The notes: generated by a model not told the origin, from the letters alone. Shown: positions 43,101 to 59,800, counted from the first letter of the stretch. The stretch is 64,000 bases of DNA from Megachile rotundata (GCF_050947335.1 NW_027474145.1:1-64000), one strand, 5' to 3'. Numbers and translations: made by a program.

Positions 43101-43717
43101 CTCTTATTATTATCAATCTAACTCATATTATTAACCATATTATGCTTATATGAGCAATAGAACTACAACTACTATACTTATTACTCTTATTATTATCAAT
43201 CTAACTCATATTATTAACCATATTATGCAGATATGATCGATAGAACTACAATTACTATACTCATTACTCTTATTGTTATCAATCTAACTCATATTATTAG
43301 ACATATTATGCTTATATGATCGATAGAACGACAATTACTATACTTATTACTCTTATTATTATAAATATAACTCATATTATTAGCCATATTATGCTTATAT
43401 GATCGATAGAACGAGAATTACTATACTCACTACTCTTAGTATTATCAATCTAACTCATATTATTAGCCATATTATGCTTATATTATCGATAGAACGACAA
43501 TTACTATACTTATCACTCTTATTATTATGAATCTAACTCATATTATTAGCCATATTATGCTTATATGATCGATAGAATGACAATCACTATACTTATTACT
43601 CTTATTATTATCAATCTAACTCATATTATTAACCATATTATGCTTATATGATCGATAGAACGACAATTACTATACTTATTACTCTTATTATTATAAATAT
43701 AACTCATATTATTAGCC
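40149..43717 (-). repeat. 43-monomer tandem duplication, copy 2
   Basis: Second copy, sharing every private mark of copy 1. It is absent from the equivalent place near 60.3 kb in the long segmental duplication, so it arose after that 20.7-kb duplication, or was lost from the other copy. Confidence 0.85.
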
Positions 43718-44829
43718 ATATTATGCTTATATGATCGATAGAACGAGAATTACTATACTCACTACTCTTAGTATTATCAATCTAACTCATATTATTAGCC
43801 ATATTATGCTTAAATGATCGATAGAACGACAATTACTATACTTATTACTCTTATTGTTATCAATCTAACTCATATCATTAGCCATATTATGCTTATATGA
43901 TCCATAGAACGAGAATTACTATACTCACTACTCTTAGTATTATCAATCTAACTCATATTATTAGCCATATTATGCTTATATTATCGATAGATCGACAATT
44001 ACTATACTTATTACTGTTACTATTATCAATCTAACTCATATTATTAGCCATATTATGCTTAAATGATCGATAGAACGACAATTACTATACTTATTACTCT
44101 TATTATTATCAATCTAACTCATATTATTAGCCATATTATGCTTATATGATCGATAGAATGAGAATTACTATACTCACTACTCTTAGTATTATCACTCTAA
44201 CTCATATTATTAGCCATATTATGCTTATATGATCGATAGAACGACAATTACTATACATATTACTCTTATTGTTATCAATCTAACTCATATTATTAGCCAT
44301 ATTATGCTTATATGTTCGATAGAACGAGAATTACTATACTCACTACTCTTAGTATTATCAATCTAACTCATATTATTAGCCATATTATGCTTAAATGATC
44401 GATAGAACGACAATTACTACACTTATTACTCTTATTATTATCAATCTAACTCATATTATTAGCCATATTATGCTTATATGAGCAATAGAACTACAACTAC
44501 TATACTTATTACTCTTATTATTATCAATCTAACTCATATTATTAACCATATTATGCAGATATGATCGATAGAACTACCATTACTATACTCATTACTCTTA
44601 TTGTTATCAATCTAACTCATATTATTAGACATATTATGCTTATATGATCGATAGAACGACAATTACTATACTTATTACTCTTATTATTATAAATATAACT
44701 CATATTATTAGCCATATTATGCTTATATGATCGATAGAACGAGAATTACTATACTCACTACTCTTAGTATTATCAATCTAACTCATATTATTAGCCATAT
44801 TATGCTTATATGATCGATAGAACGACAAT

Positions 44830-44910
44830 TACTATACTCACTACTCTTAGTATTGTCAATCTAACTCATATTATTAACCATATTATGCAAATTTGATCGA
44901 TAGAACGATA
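44830..44910 (-). repeat. Recombinant junction with six monomers missing
   Basis: Left of here the sequence aligns with the 34.6-kb region at an offset of 10,209 bp (123 x 83, by TACTATACTCAC at 34621 and 44830). Right of here it aligns at 9,711 bp (117 x 83, by GATAATTAC at 35196 and 44907). Six monomers (498 bp) are therefore missing. The junction monomer combines TTAGTATTGTC with CAAATTTGATCG, a pairing not seen in the aligned copies. Confidence 0.8.
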
Positions 44911-44994
44911 ATTACTATACTTATTACTCTTATTATTATCAATCTAACTCATATTATTAGCCATATTATGCTTATATGATCGATAGAACGACAA

Positions 44995-45855
44995 TTACTA
45001 TACTTATTACACTCACTATTATCAATCTAACTCATATTATTAACCATATTATGCAGATATGATCGATAGCACGACATTTACTTTACCTATTACTCTTATT
45101 ATTATCAGCCTAACTCATATTATTAGACGTATTATGCTTATATGATCGACAGAACGACAACTACTATATTTATTACACTCACTGTTATCAATCTAACTCA
45201 TATTATTAACCATATTATGCAAATTTGATAGATAGAACGACAATCACTATACATATTAGTCTTATTATTATCAACCTAACTCATATTATTAGCCATATTA
45301 TGCTTAAATGATCGATAGAACGACAATTACTATACTTATTACTCGTATTATTATCAATCTAACTCATATTATTAACAATATTATGCTTATAATATCGATA
45401 GAACGACAATTACTATACTTATTACTGTTATTTTTATCAATCTAACTCATATTATTAGCCATATTATGCTTAAATGATCGATAGAACTACAATTACTATA
45501 CTCATTGCTCTTATTATTATCAATCTAACTCGTATTATTAGCCATATTATGCTTATATGATCGATAGAATGAGAATTACTATACTCACTACTCTTAGTAT
45601 TATCACTCTAACTCATATTATTAGCCATATTATGCTTATATGATCGATAGAACGACAATTACTATACTTATTACTCTTATTGTTATCAATCTAACTCATA
45701 TTGTTAGCCATATTATGCTTATATGATCGATAGAACGTGAATTACTATACTCACTACTCTTAGTATTATCAATCTAACTCATATTATTAACCATATTATG
45801 CAAATTTGATCGATAGAACGACAATCACTAAACTCATTACTCTTAATATTATCAA
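44995..45855 (-). repeat. Anchor block, copy 3, most diverged
   Basis: Same order, 117 monomers after copy 2; the longer interval holds the 43-monomer tandem duplication. Private changes are ACTTTACC near 45079 and TTTGATAGATAG near 45225, the latter destroying the ATCGAT site of that monomer. Confidence 0.92.
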
Positions 45856-47500
45856 TCTAACTCATATTATTAGCCATATTATGCTTATATGATCGATAGA
45901 ATGAGAATTACTACACTCACTACTCTTAGTATTATCACTCTAACTCATATTATTAGCCATATTATGCTTATATGATCGATAGAACGACAATTACTATACT
46001 TATTACTCTTATTGTTATCAATCTAACTCATATTGTTAGCCATATTATGCTTATATGATCGATAGAACGAGAATTACTATACTCACTACTCTTAGTATTG
46101 TCAATCTAACTCATATTATTAGCCATATTATGCTTATATGATCGATAGAACGAGAATTACTATACTCACTACTCTTAGTATTATCAATCTAACTCATATT
46201 ATTAGCCATATTATGCTTAAATGATCGATAGAACGACAATTACTATACTTATTACTCTTATTGTTATCAATCTAACTCATATTGTTAGCCATATTATGCT
46301 TATATGATCGATAGAACGAGAATTACTATACTCACTACTCTTAGTATTATCAATCTAACTCATATTATTAACCATATTATGCAAATTTGATCGATAGAAC
46401 GACAATCACTAAACTCATTACTCTTATTATTATCAATCTAACTCATATTATTAGCCATATTATGCTTATATGATCGATAGAATGAGAATTACTATACTCA
46501 CTACTCTTAGTATTATCACTCTAACTCATATTATTAGCCATATTATGCTTATATGATCGATAGAACGACAATTACTATACTTATTACTCTTATTATTATC
46601 AGTCTAACTCATATTATTAGCCATATTATGCTTATGTGATCTGTAGAACGACAATTACTATACTTATTACTCTTATTGTTATCAATCTAACTCATATCAT
46701 TAGCCATATTATGCTTATATGATCCATAGAACGAGAATTACTATACTCACTACTCTTAGTATTATCAATCTAACTCATATTATTAGCCATATTATGCTTA
46801 TATTATCGATAGATCGACAATTACTATACTTATTACTGCTACTATTATCAATCTAACTCATATTATTAGCCATATTATGCTTAAATGATCGATAGAACGA
46901 CAATTACTATACTTATTACTCTTATTATTATCAATCTAACTCATATTATTAGCCATATTATGCTTATATGATCGATAGAATGAGAATTACTATACTCACT
47001 ACTCTTAGTATTATCACTCTAACTCATATTATTAGCCATATTATGCTTATATGATCGATAGAACGACAATTACTATACATATTACTCTTATTGTTATCAA
47101 TCTAACTCATATTATTAGCCATATTATGCTTATATGTTCGATAGAACGAGAATTACTATACTCACTACTCTTAGTATTATCAATCTAACTCATATTATTA
47201 GCCATATTATGCTTAAATGATCGATAGAACGACAATTACTACACTTATTACTCTTATTATTATCAATCTAACTCATATTATTAGCCATATTATGCTTATA
47301 TGAGCAATAGAACTACAACTACTATACTTATTACTCTTATTATTATCAATCTAACTCATATTATTAACCATATTATGCAGATATGATCGATAGAACTACC
47401 ATTACTATACTCATTACTCTTATTGTTATCAATCTAACTCATATTATTAGACATATTATGCTTATATGATCGATAGAACGACAATTACTATACTTATTAC
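45841..47500 (-). repeat. 20-monomer tandem duplication, copy 1
   Basis: A 1,660-bp unit (20 x 83) repeated next to itself. TCTTAATATT is at 45841 and 47501, and the private TATCAGTCTAAC variant is at about 46598 and 48258. The later part of the unit shows several substitutions between copies (TCATATTATTAG against TCACATTATTAG, AGCCATATT against AGCCGTATT), so conversion from another copy may have affected one half. Confidence 0.87.
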
Positions 47501-49160
47501 TCTTAATATTATCAATCTAACTCATATTATTAGCCATATTATGCTTATATGATCGATAGAATGAGAATTACTACACTCACTACTCTTAGTATTATCACTC
47601 TAACTCATATTATTAGCCATATTATGCTTATATGATCGATAGAACGACAATTACTATACTTATTACTCTTATTGTTATCAATCTAACTCATATTGTTAGC
47701 CATATTATGCTTATATGATCGATAGAACGAGAATTACTATACTCACTACTCTTAGTATTGTCAATCTAACTCATATTATTAGCCATATTATGCTTATATG
47801 ATCGATAGAACGAGAATTACTATACTCACTACTCTTAGTATTATCAATCTAACTCATATTATTAGCCATATTATGCTTAAATGATCGATAGAACGACAAT
47901 TACTATACTTATTACTCTTATTGTTATCAATCTAACTCATATTGTTAGCCATATTATGCTTATATGATCGATAGAACGAGAATTACTATACTCACTACTC
48001 TTAGTATTATCAATCTAACTCATATTATTAACCATATTATGCAAATTTGATCGATAGAACGACAATCACTAAACTCATTACTCTTATTATTATCAATCTA
48101 ACTCATATTATTAGCCATATTATGCTTATATGATCGATAGAATGAGAATTACTATACTCACTACTCTTAGTATTATCACTCTAACTCATATTATTAGCCA
48201 TATTATGCTTATATGATCGATAGAACGACAATTACTATACTTATTACTCTTATTATTATCAGTCTAACTCATATTATTAGCCATATTATGCTTATGTGAT
48301 CTGTAGAACGACAATTACTATACTTATTACTCTTATTGTTATCAATCTAACTCATATCATTAGCCATATTATGCTTATATGATCCATAGAACGAGAATTA
48401 CTATACTCACTACTCTTAGTATTATCAATCTAACTCATATTATTAGCCATATTATGCTTATATTATCGATAGATCGACAATTACTATACTTATTACTGCT
48501 ACTATTATCAATCTAACTCATATTATTAGCCATATTATGCTTAAATGATCGATAGAACGACAATTACTATACTTATTACTCTTATTATTATCAATCTAAC
48601 TCATATTATTAGCCATATTATGCTTATATGATCGATAGAATGAGAATTACTATACTCACTACTCTTAGTATTATCACTCTAACTCACATTATTAGCCATA
48701 TTATGCTTATATGATCGATAGAACGACAATTACTATACATATTACTCTTATTGTTATCAATCTAACTCATATTATTAGCCGTATTATGCTTATATGTTCG
48801 ATAGAACGAGAATTACTATACTCACTACTCTTAGTATTATCAATCTAACTCATATTATTAGCCATATTATGCTTAAATGATCGATAGAACGACAATTACT
48901 ACACTTATTACTCTTATTATTATCAATCTAACTCATATTATTAACCATATTATGCTTATATGAGCAATAGAACTACAACTACTATACTTATTACTCTTAT
49001 TATTATCAATCTAACTCATATTATTAACCATATTATGCAGATATGATCGATAGAACTACAATTACTATACTCATTACTCTTATTGTTATCAATCTAACTC
49101 ATATTATTAGACATATTATGCTTATATGATCGATAGAACGACAATTACTATACTTATTAC
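47501..49160 (-). repeat. 20-monomer tandem duplication, copy 2
   Basis: Second copy of 45841-47500. Its distal half (from about 48.68 kb) carries the TCACATT / AGCCGTATT haplotype seen at 37.3, 40.9 and 52.8 kb, whereas copy 1 carries the TCATATT / AGCCATATT haplotype seen at 44.2 kb. Confidence 0.87.
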
Positions 49161-50729
49161 TCTTATTATTATAAATATAACTCATATTATTAGCCATATT
49201 ATGCTTATATGATCGATAGAACGAGAATTACTATACTCACTACTCTTAGTATTATCAATCTAACTCATATTATTAGCCATATTATGCTTATATTATCGAT
49301 AGAACGACAATTACTATACTTATCACTCTTATTATTATGAATCTAACTCATATTATTAGCCATATTATGCTTATATGATCGATAGAATGACAATCACTAT
49401 ACTTATTACTCTTATTATTATCAATCTAACTCATATTATTAACCATATTATGCTTATATGATCGATAGAACGACAATTACTATACTTATTACTCTTATTA
49501 TTATAAATATAACTCATATTATTAGCCATATTATGCTTATATGATCGATAGAACGAGAATTACTATACTCACTACTCTTAGTATTATCAATCTAACTCAT
49601 ATTATTAGCCATATTATGCTTAAATGATCGATAGAACGACAATTACTATACTTATTACTCTTATTGTTATCAATCTAACTCATATCATTAGCCATATTAT
49701 GCTTATATGATCCATAGAACGAGAATTACTATACTCACTACTCTTAGTATTATCAATCTAACTCATATTATTAGCCATATTATGCTTATATTATCGATAG
49801 ATCGACAATTACTATACTTATTACTGTTACTATTATCAATCTAACTCATATTATTAGCCATATTATGCTTATATGAGCAATAGAACTACAACTACTATAC
49901 TTATTACTCTTATTATTATCAATCTAACTCATATTATTAGCCATATTATGCTTATATGATCGATAGAACGAGAATTACTATACTCACTACTCTTAGTATT
50001 ATCAATCTAACTCATATTATTAGCCATATTATGCTTATATGATCGATAGAACGACAATTACTATACTCACTACTCTTAGTATTGTCAATCTAACTCATAT
50101 TATTAGCCATATTATGCTTATATGATCGATAGAACGAGAATTACTATACTCACTACTCTTAGTATTATCACTCTAACTCATATTATTAGCCATATTATGC
50201 TTAAATGATCGATAGAACGACAATTACTATACTTATTACTCTTATTGTTATCAATCTAACTCATATTGTTAGCCATATTATGCTTATATGATCGATAGAA
50301 CGAGAATTACTATACTCACTACTCTTAGTATTATCAATCTAACTCATATTATTAACCATATTATGCTTAAATGATCGATAGAACGACAATTACTACACTT
50401 ATTACTCTTATTATTATCAATCTAACTCATATTATTAGCCATATTATGCTTATATGAGCAATAGAACTACAACTACTATACTTATTACTCTTATTATTAT
50501 CAATCTAACTCATATTATTAACCATATTATGCAGATATGATCGATAGAACGACAATTACTATACTTATTACTTTTATTGTTATCAATCTAACTCGTATTA
50601 TTAGCCATATTATGCTTAAATGATCGATAGAACGATAATTACTATACTTATTACTCTTATTATTATCAATCTAACTCATATTATTAGCCATATTATGCTT
50701 ATATGATCGATAGAACGACAATTACTATA

Positions 50730-51585
50730 CTTATTACTCTCACTATTATCAATCTAACTCATATTATTAACCATATTATGCAGATATGATCGATAGCACG
50801 ACATTTACTATACCTATTACTCTTATTATTATCAGCCTAACTCATATTATTAGACGTATTATGCTTATATGATCGACAGAACGACAACTACTATATTTAT
50901 TACACTCACTGTTATCAATCTAACTCATATTATTAACCATATTATGCAAATTTGATCGATAGAACGACAATCACTATACATATTAGTCTTATTATTATCA
51001 ACCTAACTCATATTATTAGCCATATTATGCTTAAATGATCGATAGAACGACAATTACTATACTTATTACTCGTATTATTATCAATCTAACTCATATTATT
51101 AACAATATTATGCTTATAATATCGATAGAACGACAATTACTATACTTATTACTGTTATTTTTATCAATCTAACTCATATTATTAGCCATATTATGCTTAA
51201 ATGATCGATAGAACTACAATTACTATACTCATTGCTCTTATTATTATCAATCTAACTCGTATTATTAGCCATATTATGCTTATATGATCGATAGAATGAG
51301 AATTACTATACTCACTACTCTTAGTATTATCACTCTAACTCATATTATTAGCCATATTATGCTTATATGATCGATAGAACGACAATTACTATACTTATTA
51401 CTCTTATTGTTATCAATCTAACTCATATTGTTAGCCATATTATGCTTATATGATCGATAGAACGTGAATTACTATACTCACTACTCTTAGTATTATCAAT
51501 CTAACTCATATTATTAACCATATTATGCAAATTTGATCGATAGAACGACAATCACTAAACTCATTACTCTTAATATTATCAATCT
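50730..51585 (-). repeat. Anchor block, copy 4
   Basis: Same order, 69 monomers after copy 3. It pairs with copy 1 at exactly +20,584 bp. Both have TTACTCTCACTATT just upstream, where copies 2, 3 and 5 have TTACACTCACTATT. Confidence 0.92.
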
Positions 51586-54500
51586 AACTCATATTATTAG
51601 CCATATTATGCTTATATGATCGATAGAATGAGAATTACTACACTCACTACTCTTAGTATTATCACTCTAACTCATATTATTAGCCATATTATGCTTATAT
51701 GATCGATAGAACGACAATTACTATACTTATTACTCTTATTGTTATCAATCTAACTCATATTGTTAGCCATATTATGCTTATATGATCGATAGAACGAGAA
51801 TTACTATACTCACTACTCTTAGTATTGTCAATCTAACTCATATTATTAGCCATATTATGCTTATATGATCGATAGAACGAGAATTACTATACTCACTACT
51901 CTTAGTATTATCAATCTAACTCATATTATTAGCCATATTATGCTTAAATGATCGATAGAACGACAATTACTATACTTATTACTCTTATTGTTATCAATCT
52001 AACTCATATTGTTAGCCATATTATGCTTATATGATCGATAGAACGAGAATTACTATACTCACTACTCTTAGTATTATCAATCTAACTCATATTATTAACC
52101 ATATTATGCAAATTTGATCGATAGAACGACAATCACTAAACTCATTACTCTTATTATTATCAATCTAACTCATATTATTAGCCATATTATGCTTATATGA
52201 TCGATAGAATGAGAATTACTATACTCACTACTCTTAGTATTATCACTCTAACTCATATTATTAGCCATATTATGCTTATATGATCGATAGAACGACAATT
52301 ACTATACTTATTACTCTTATTATTATCAATCTAACTCATATTATTAGCCATATTATGCTTATGTGATCTGTAGAACGACAATTACTATACTTATTACTCT
52401 TATTGTTATCAATCTAACTCATATCATTAGCCATATTATGCTTATATGATCCATAGAACGAGAATTACTATACTCACTACTCTTAGTATTATCAATCTAA
52501 CTCATATTATTAGCCATATTATGCTTATATTATCGATAGATCGACAATTACTATACTTATTACTGCTACTATTATCAATCTAACTCATATTATTAGCCAT
52601 ATTATGCTTAAATGATCGATAGAACGACAATTACTATACTTATTACTCTTATTATTATCAATCTAACTCATATTATTAGCCATATTATGCTTATATGATC
52701 GATAGAATGAGAATTACTATACTCACTACTCTTAGTATTATCACTCTAACTCACATTATTAGCCATATTATGCTTATATGATCGATAGAACGACAATTAC
52801 TATACATATTACTCTTATTGTTATCAATCTAACTCATATTATTAGCCGTATTATGCTTATATGTTCGATAGAACGAGAATTACTATACTCACTACTCTTA
52901 GTATTATCAATCTAACTCATATTATTAGCCATATTATGCTTAAATGATCGATAGAACGACAATTACTACACTTATTACTCTTATTATTATCAATCTAACT
53001 CATATTATTAACCATATTATGCTTATATGAGCAATAGAACTACAACTACTATACTTATTACTCTTATTATTATCAATCTAACTCATATTATTAGCCATAT
53101 TATGCTTATGTGATCTGTAGAACGACAATTACTATACTTATTACTCTTATTGTTATCAATCTAACTCATATCATTAGCCATATTATGCTTATATGATCCA
53201 TAGAACGAGAATTACTATACTCACTACTCTTAGTATTATCAATCTAACTCATATTATTAGCCATATTATGCTTATATTATCGATAGATCGACAATTACTA
53301 TACTTATTACTCTTATTATTATCAATCTAACTCATATTATTAGCCATATTATGCTTATATGATCGATAGAATGAGAATTACTATACTCACTACTCTTAGT
53401 ATTATCACTCTAACTCACATTATTAGCCATATTATGCTTATATGATCGATAGAACGACAATTACTATACATATTACTCTTATTGTTATCAATCTATCTCA
53501 TATTATTAGCCGTATTATGCTTATATGTTCGATAGAACGAGAATTACTATACTCACTACTCTTAGTATTATCAATCTAACTCATATTATTAGCCATATTA
53601 TGCTTAAATGATCGATAGAACGACAATTACTACACTTATTACTCTTATTATTATCAATCTAACTCATATTATTAACCATATTATGCTTATATGAGCAATA
53701 GAACTACAACTACTATACTTATTACTCTTATTATTATCAATCTAACTCATATTATTAACCATATTATGCAGATATGATCGATAGAACTACAATTACTATA
53801 CTCATTACTCTTATTGTTATCAATCTAACTCATATTATTAGACATATTATGCTTATATGATCGATAGAACGACAATTACTATACTTATTACTCTTATTAT
53901 TATAAATATAACTCATATTATTAGCCATATTATGCTTATATGATCGATAGAACGAGAATTACTATACTCACTACTCTTAGTATTATCAATCTAACTCATA
54001 TTATTAGCCATATTATGCTTATATTATCGATAGAACGACAATTACTATACTTATCACTCTTATTATTATGAATCTAACTCATATTATTAGCCATATTATG
54101 CTTATATGATCGATAGAATGACAATCACTATACTTATTACTCTTATTATTATCAATCTAACTCATATTATTAACCATATTATGCTTATATGATCGATAGA
54201 ACGACAATTACTATACTTATTACTCTTATTATTATAAATATAACTCATATTATTAGCCATATTATGCTTATATGATCGATAGAACGAGAATTACTATACT
54301 CACTACTCTTAGTATTATCAATCTAACTCATATTATTAGCCATATTATGCTTAAATGATCGATAGAACGACAATTACTATACTTATTACTCTTATTGTTA
54401 TCAATCTAACTCATATCATTAGCCATATTATGCTTATATGATCCATAGAACGAGAATTACTATACTCACTACTCTTAGTATTATCAATCTAACTCATATT

Positions 54501-56044
54501 ATTAGCCATATTATGCTTATATTATCGATAGATCGACAATTACTATACTTATTACTGTTACTATTATCAATCTAACTCATATTATTAGAAATATTATGCT
54601 TAAATGATCGATAGAACGACAATTACTATACTTATTACTCTTATTATTATCAATCTAACTCATATTATTAGCCATATTATGCTTATATGATCGATAGAAT
54701 GAGAATTACTATACTCACTACTCTTAGTATTATCACTCTAACTCATATTATTAGCCATATTATGCTTATATGATCGATAGAACGACAATTACTATACATA
54801 TTACTCTTATTGTTATCAATCTAACTCATATTATTAGCCATATTATGCTTATATGTTCGATAGAACGAGAATTACTATACTCACTACTCTTAGTATTATC
54901 AATCTAACTCATATTATTAGCCATATTATGCTTAAATGATCGATAGAACGACAATTACTACACTTATTACTCTTATTATTATCAATCTAACTCATATTAT
55001 TAGCCATATTATGCTTATATGAGCAATAGAACTACAACTACTATACTTATTACTCTTATTATTATCAATCTAACTCATATTATTAACCATATTATGCAGA
55101 TATGATCGATAGAACTACCATTACTATACTCATTACTCTTATTGTTATCAATCTAACTCATATTATTAGACATATTATGCTTATATGATCGATAGAACGA
55201 CAATTACTATACTTATTACTCTTATTATTATAAATATAACTCATATTATTAGCCATATTATGCTTATATGATCGATAGAACGAGAATTACTATACTCACT
55301 ACTCTTAGTATTATCAATCTAACTCATATTATTAGCCATATTATGCTTATATGATCGATAGAACGACAATTACTATACTCACTACTCTTAGTATTGTCAA
55401 TCTAACTCATATTATTAGCCATATTATGCTTATATGATCGATAGAACGAGAATTACTATACTCACTACTCTTAGTATTATCACTCTAACTCATATTATTA
55501 GCCATATTATGCTTAAATGATCGATAGAACGACAATTACTATACTTATTACTCTTATTGTTATCAATCTAACTCATATTGTTAGCCATATTATGCTTATA
55601 TGATCGATAGAACGAGAATTACTATACTCACTACTCTTAGTATTATCAATCTAACTCATATTATTAACCATATTATGCTTAAATGATCGATAGAACGACA
55701 ATTACTACACTTATTACTCTTATTATTATCAATCTAACTCATATTATTAGCCATATTATGCTTATATGAGCAATAGAACTACAACTACTATACTTATTAC
55801 TCTTATTATTATCAATCTAACTCATATTATTAACCATATTATGCAGATATGATCGATAGAACGACAATTACTATACTTATTACTTTTATTGTTATCAATC
55901 TAACTCATATTATTAGCCATATTATGCTTAAATGATCGATAGAACGATAATTACTATACTTATTACTCTTATTATTATCAATCTAACTCATATTATTAGC
56001 CATATTATGCTTATATGATCGATAGAACGACAATTACTATACTT

Positions 56045-56895
56045 ATTACACTCACTATTATCAATCTAACTCATATTATTAACCATATTATGCAGATATG
56101 ATCGATAGCACGACATTTACTATACCTATTACTCTTATTATTATCAGCCTAACTCATATTATTAGACGTATTATGCTTATATGATCGACAGAACGACAAC
56201 TACTATATTTATTACACTCACTGTTATCAATCTAACTCATATTATTAACCATATTATGCAAATTTGATCGATAGAACGACAATCACTATACATATTAGTC
56301 TTATTATTATCAACCTAACTCATATTATTAGCCATATTATGCTTAAATGATCGATAGAACGACAATTACTATACTTATTACTCGTATTATTATCAATCTA
56401 ACTCATATTATTAACAATATTATGCTTATAATATCGATAGAACGACAATTACTATACTTATTACTGTTATTTTTATCAATCTAACTCATATTATTAGCCA
56501 TATTATGCTTAAATGATCGATAGAACTACAATTACTATACTCATTGCTCTTATTATTATCAATCTAACTCGTATTATTAGCCATATTATGCTTATATGAT
56601 CGATAGAATGAGAATTACTATACTCACTACTCTTAGTATTATCACTCTAACTCATATTATTAGCCATATTATTTTTATATGATCGATAGAACGACAATTA
56701 CTATACTTATTACTCTTATTGTTATCAATCTAACTCATATTGTTAGCCATATTATGCTTATATGATCGATAGAACGTGAATTACTATACTCACTACTCTT
56801 AGTATTATCAATCTAACTCATATTATTAACCATATTATGCAAATTTGATCGATAGAACGACAATCACTAAACTCATTACTCTTAATATTATCAAT
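56045..56895 (-). repeat. Anchor block, copy 5
   Basis: Same order, 64 monomers after copy 4, and the sister of copy 2 by the shared TTATTTTTATATG variant (56670). Confidence 0.92.
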
Positions 56896-59800
56896 CTAAC
56901 TCATATTATTAGCCATATTATGCTTATATGATCGATAGAATGAGAATTACTACACTCACTACTCTTAGTATTATCACTCTAACTCATATTATTAGCCATA
57001 TTATGCTTATATGATCGATAGAACGACAATTACTATACTTATTACTCTTATTGTTATCAATCTAACTCATATTGTTAGCCATATTATGCTTATATGATCG
57101 ATAGAACGAGAATTACTATACTCACTACTCTTAGTATTGTCAATCTAACTCATATTATTAGCCATATTATGCTTATATGATCGATAGAACGAGAATTACT
57201 ATACTCACTACTCTTAGTATTATCAATCTAACTCATATTATTAGCCATATTATGCTTAAATGATCGATAGAACGACAATTACTATACTTATTACTCTTAT
57301 TGTTATCAATCTAACTCATATTGTTAGCCATATTATGCTTATATGATCGATAGAACGAGAATTACTATACTCACTACTCTTAGTATTATCAATCTAACTC
57401 ATATTATTAACCATATTATGCAAATTTGATCGATAGAACGACAATCACTAAACTCATTACTCTTATTATTATCAATCTAACTCATATTATTAGCCATATT
57501 ATGCTTATATGATCGATAGAATGAGAATTACTATACTCACTACTCTTAGTATTATCACTCTAACTCATATTATTAGCCATATTATGCTTATATGATCGAT
57601 AGAACGACAATTACTATACTTATTACTCTTATTATTATCAATCTAACTCATATTATTAGCCATATTATGCTTATGTGATCTGTAGAACGACAATTACTAT
57701 ACTTATTACTCTTATTGTTATCAATCTAACTCATATCATTAGCCATATTATGCTTATATGATCCATAGAACGAGAATTACTATACTCACTACTCTTAGTA
57801 TTATCAATCTAACTCATATTATTAGCCATATTATGCTTATATTATCGATAGATCGACAATTACTATACTTATTACTGCTACTATTATCAATCTAACTCAT
57901 ATTATTAGCCATATTATGCTTAAATGATCGATAGAACGACAATTACTATACTTATTACTCTTATTATTATCAATCTAACTCATATTATTAGCCATATTAT
58001 GCTTATATGATCGATAGAATGAGAACTACTATACTCACTACTCTTAGTATTATCACTCTAACTCACATTATTAGCCATATTATGCTTATATGATCGATAG
58101 AACGACAATTACTATACATATTACTCTTATTGTTATCAATCTAACTCATATTATTAGCCGTATTATGCTTATATGTTCGATAGAACGAGAATTACTATAC
58201 TCACTACTCTTAGTATTATCAATCTAACTCATATTATTAGCCATATTATGCTTAAATGATCGATAGAACGACAATTACTACACTTATTACTCTTATTATT
58301 ATCAATCTAACTCATATTATTAACCATATTATGCTTATATGAGCAATAGAACTACAACTACTATACTTATTACTCTTATTATTATCAATCTAACTCATAT
58401 TATTAACCATATTATGCAGATATGATCGATAGAACTACAATTACTATACTCATTACTCTTATTGTTATCAATCTAACTCATATTATTAGACATATTATGC
58501 TTATATGTTCGATAGAACGACAATTACTATACTTATTACTCTTATTATTATAAATATAACTCATATTATTAGCCATATTATGCTTCTATGATCGATAGAA
58601 CGAGAATTACTATACTCACTACTCTTAGTATTATCAATCTAACTCATATTATTAGCCATATTATGCTTATATTATCGATAGAACGACAATTACTATACTT
58701 ATCACTCTTATTATTATGAATCTAACTCATATTATTAGCCATATTATGCTTATATGATCGATAGAATGACAATCACTATACTTATTACTCTTATTATTAT
58801 CAATCTAACTCATATTATTAACCATATTATGCTTATATGATCGATAGAACGACAATTACTATACTTATTACTCTTATTATTATAAATATAACTCATATTA
58901 TTAGCCATATTATGCTTATATGATCGATAGAACGAGAATTACTATACTCACTACTCTTAGTATTATCAATCTAACTCATATTATTAGCCATATTATGCTT
59001 AAATGATCGATAGAACGACAATTACTATACTTATTACTCTTATTGTTATCAATCTAACTCATATCATTAGCCATATTATGCTTATATGATCCATAGAACG
59101 AGAATTACTATACTCACTACTCTTAGTATTATCAATCTAACTCATATTATTAGCCATATTATGCTTATATTATCGATAGATCGACAATTACTATACTTAT
59201 TACTGTTACTATTATCAATCTAACTCATATTATTAGCCATATTATGCTTAAATGATCGATAGAACGACAATTACTATACTTATTACTCTTATTATTATCA
59301 ATCTAACTCATATTATTAGCCATATTATGCTTATATGATCGATAGAATGAGAATTACTATACTCACTACTCTTAGTATTATCACTCTAACTCATATTATT
59401 AGCCATATTATGCTTATATGATCGATAGAACGACAATTACTATACATATTACTCTTATTGTTATCAATCTAACTCATATTATTAGCCATATTATGCTTAT
59501 ATGTTCGATAGAACGAGAATTACTATACTCACTACTCTTAGTATTATCAATCTAACTCATATTATTAGCCATATTATGCTTAAATGATCGATAGAACGAC
59601 AATTACTACACTTATTACTCTTATTATTATCAATCTAACTCATATTATTAGCCATATTATGCTTATATGAGCAATAGAACTACAACTACTATACTTATTA
59701 CTCTTATTATTATCAATCTAACTCATATTATTAACCATATTATGCAGATATGATCGATAGAACTACCATTACTATACTCATTACTCTTATTGTTATCAAT

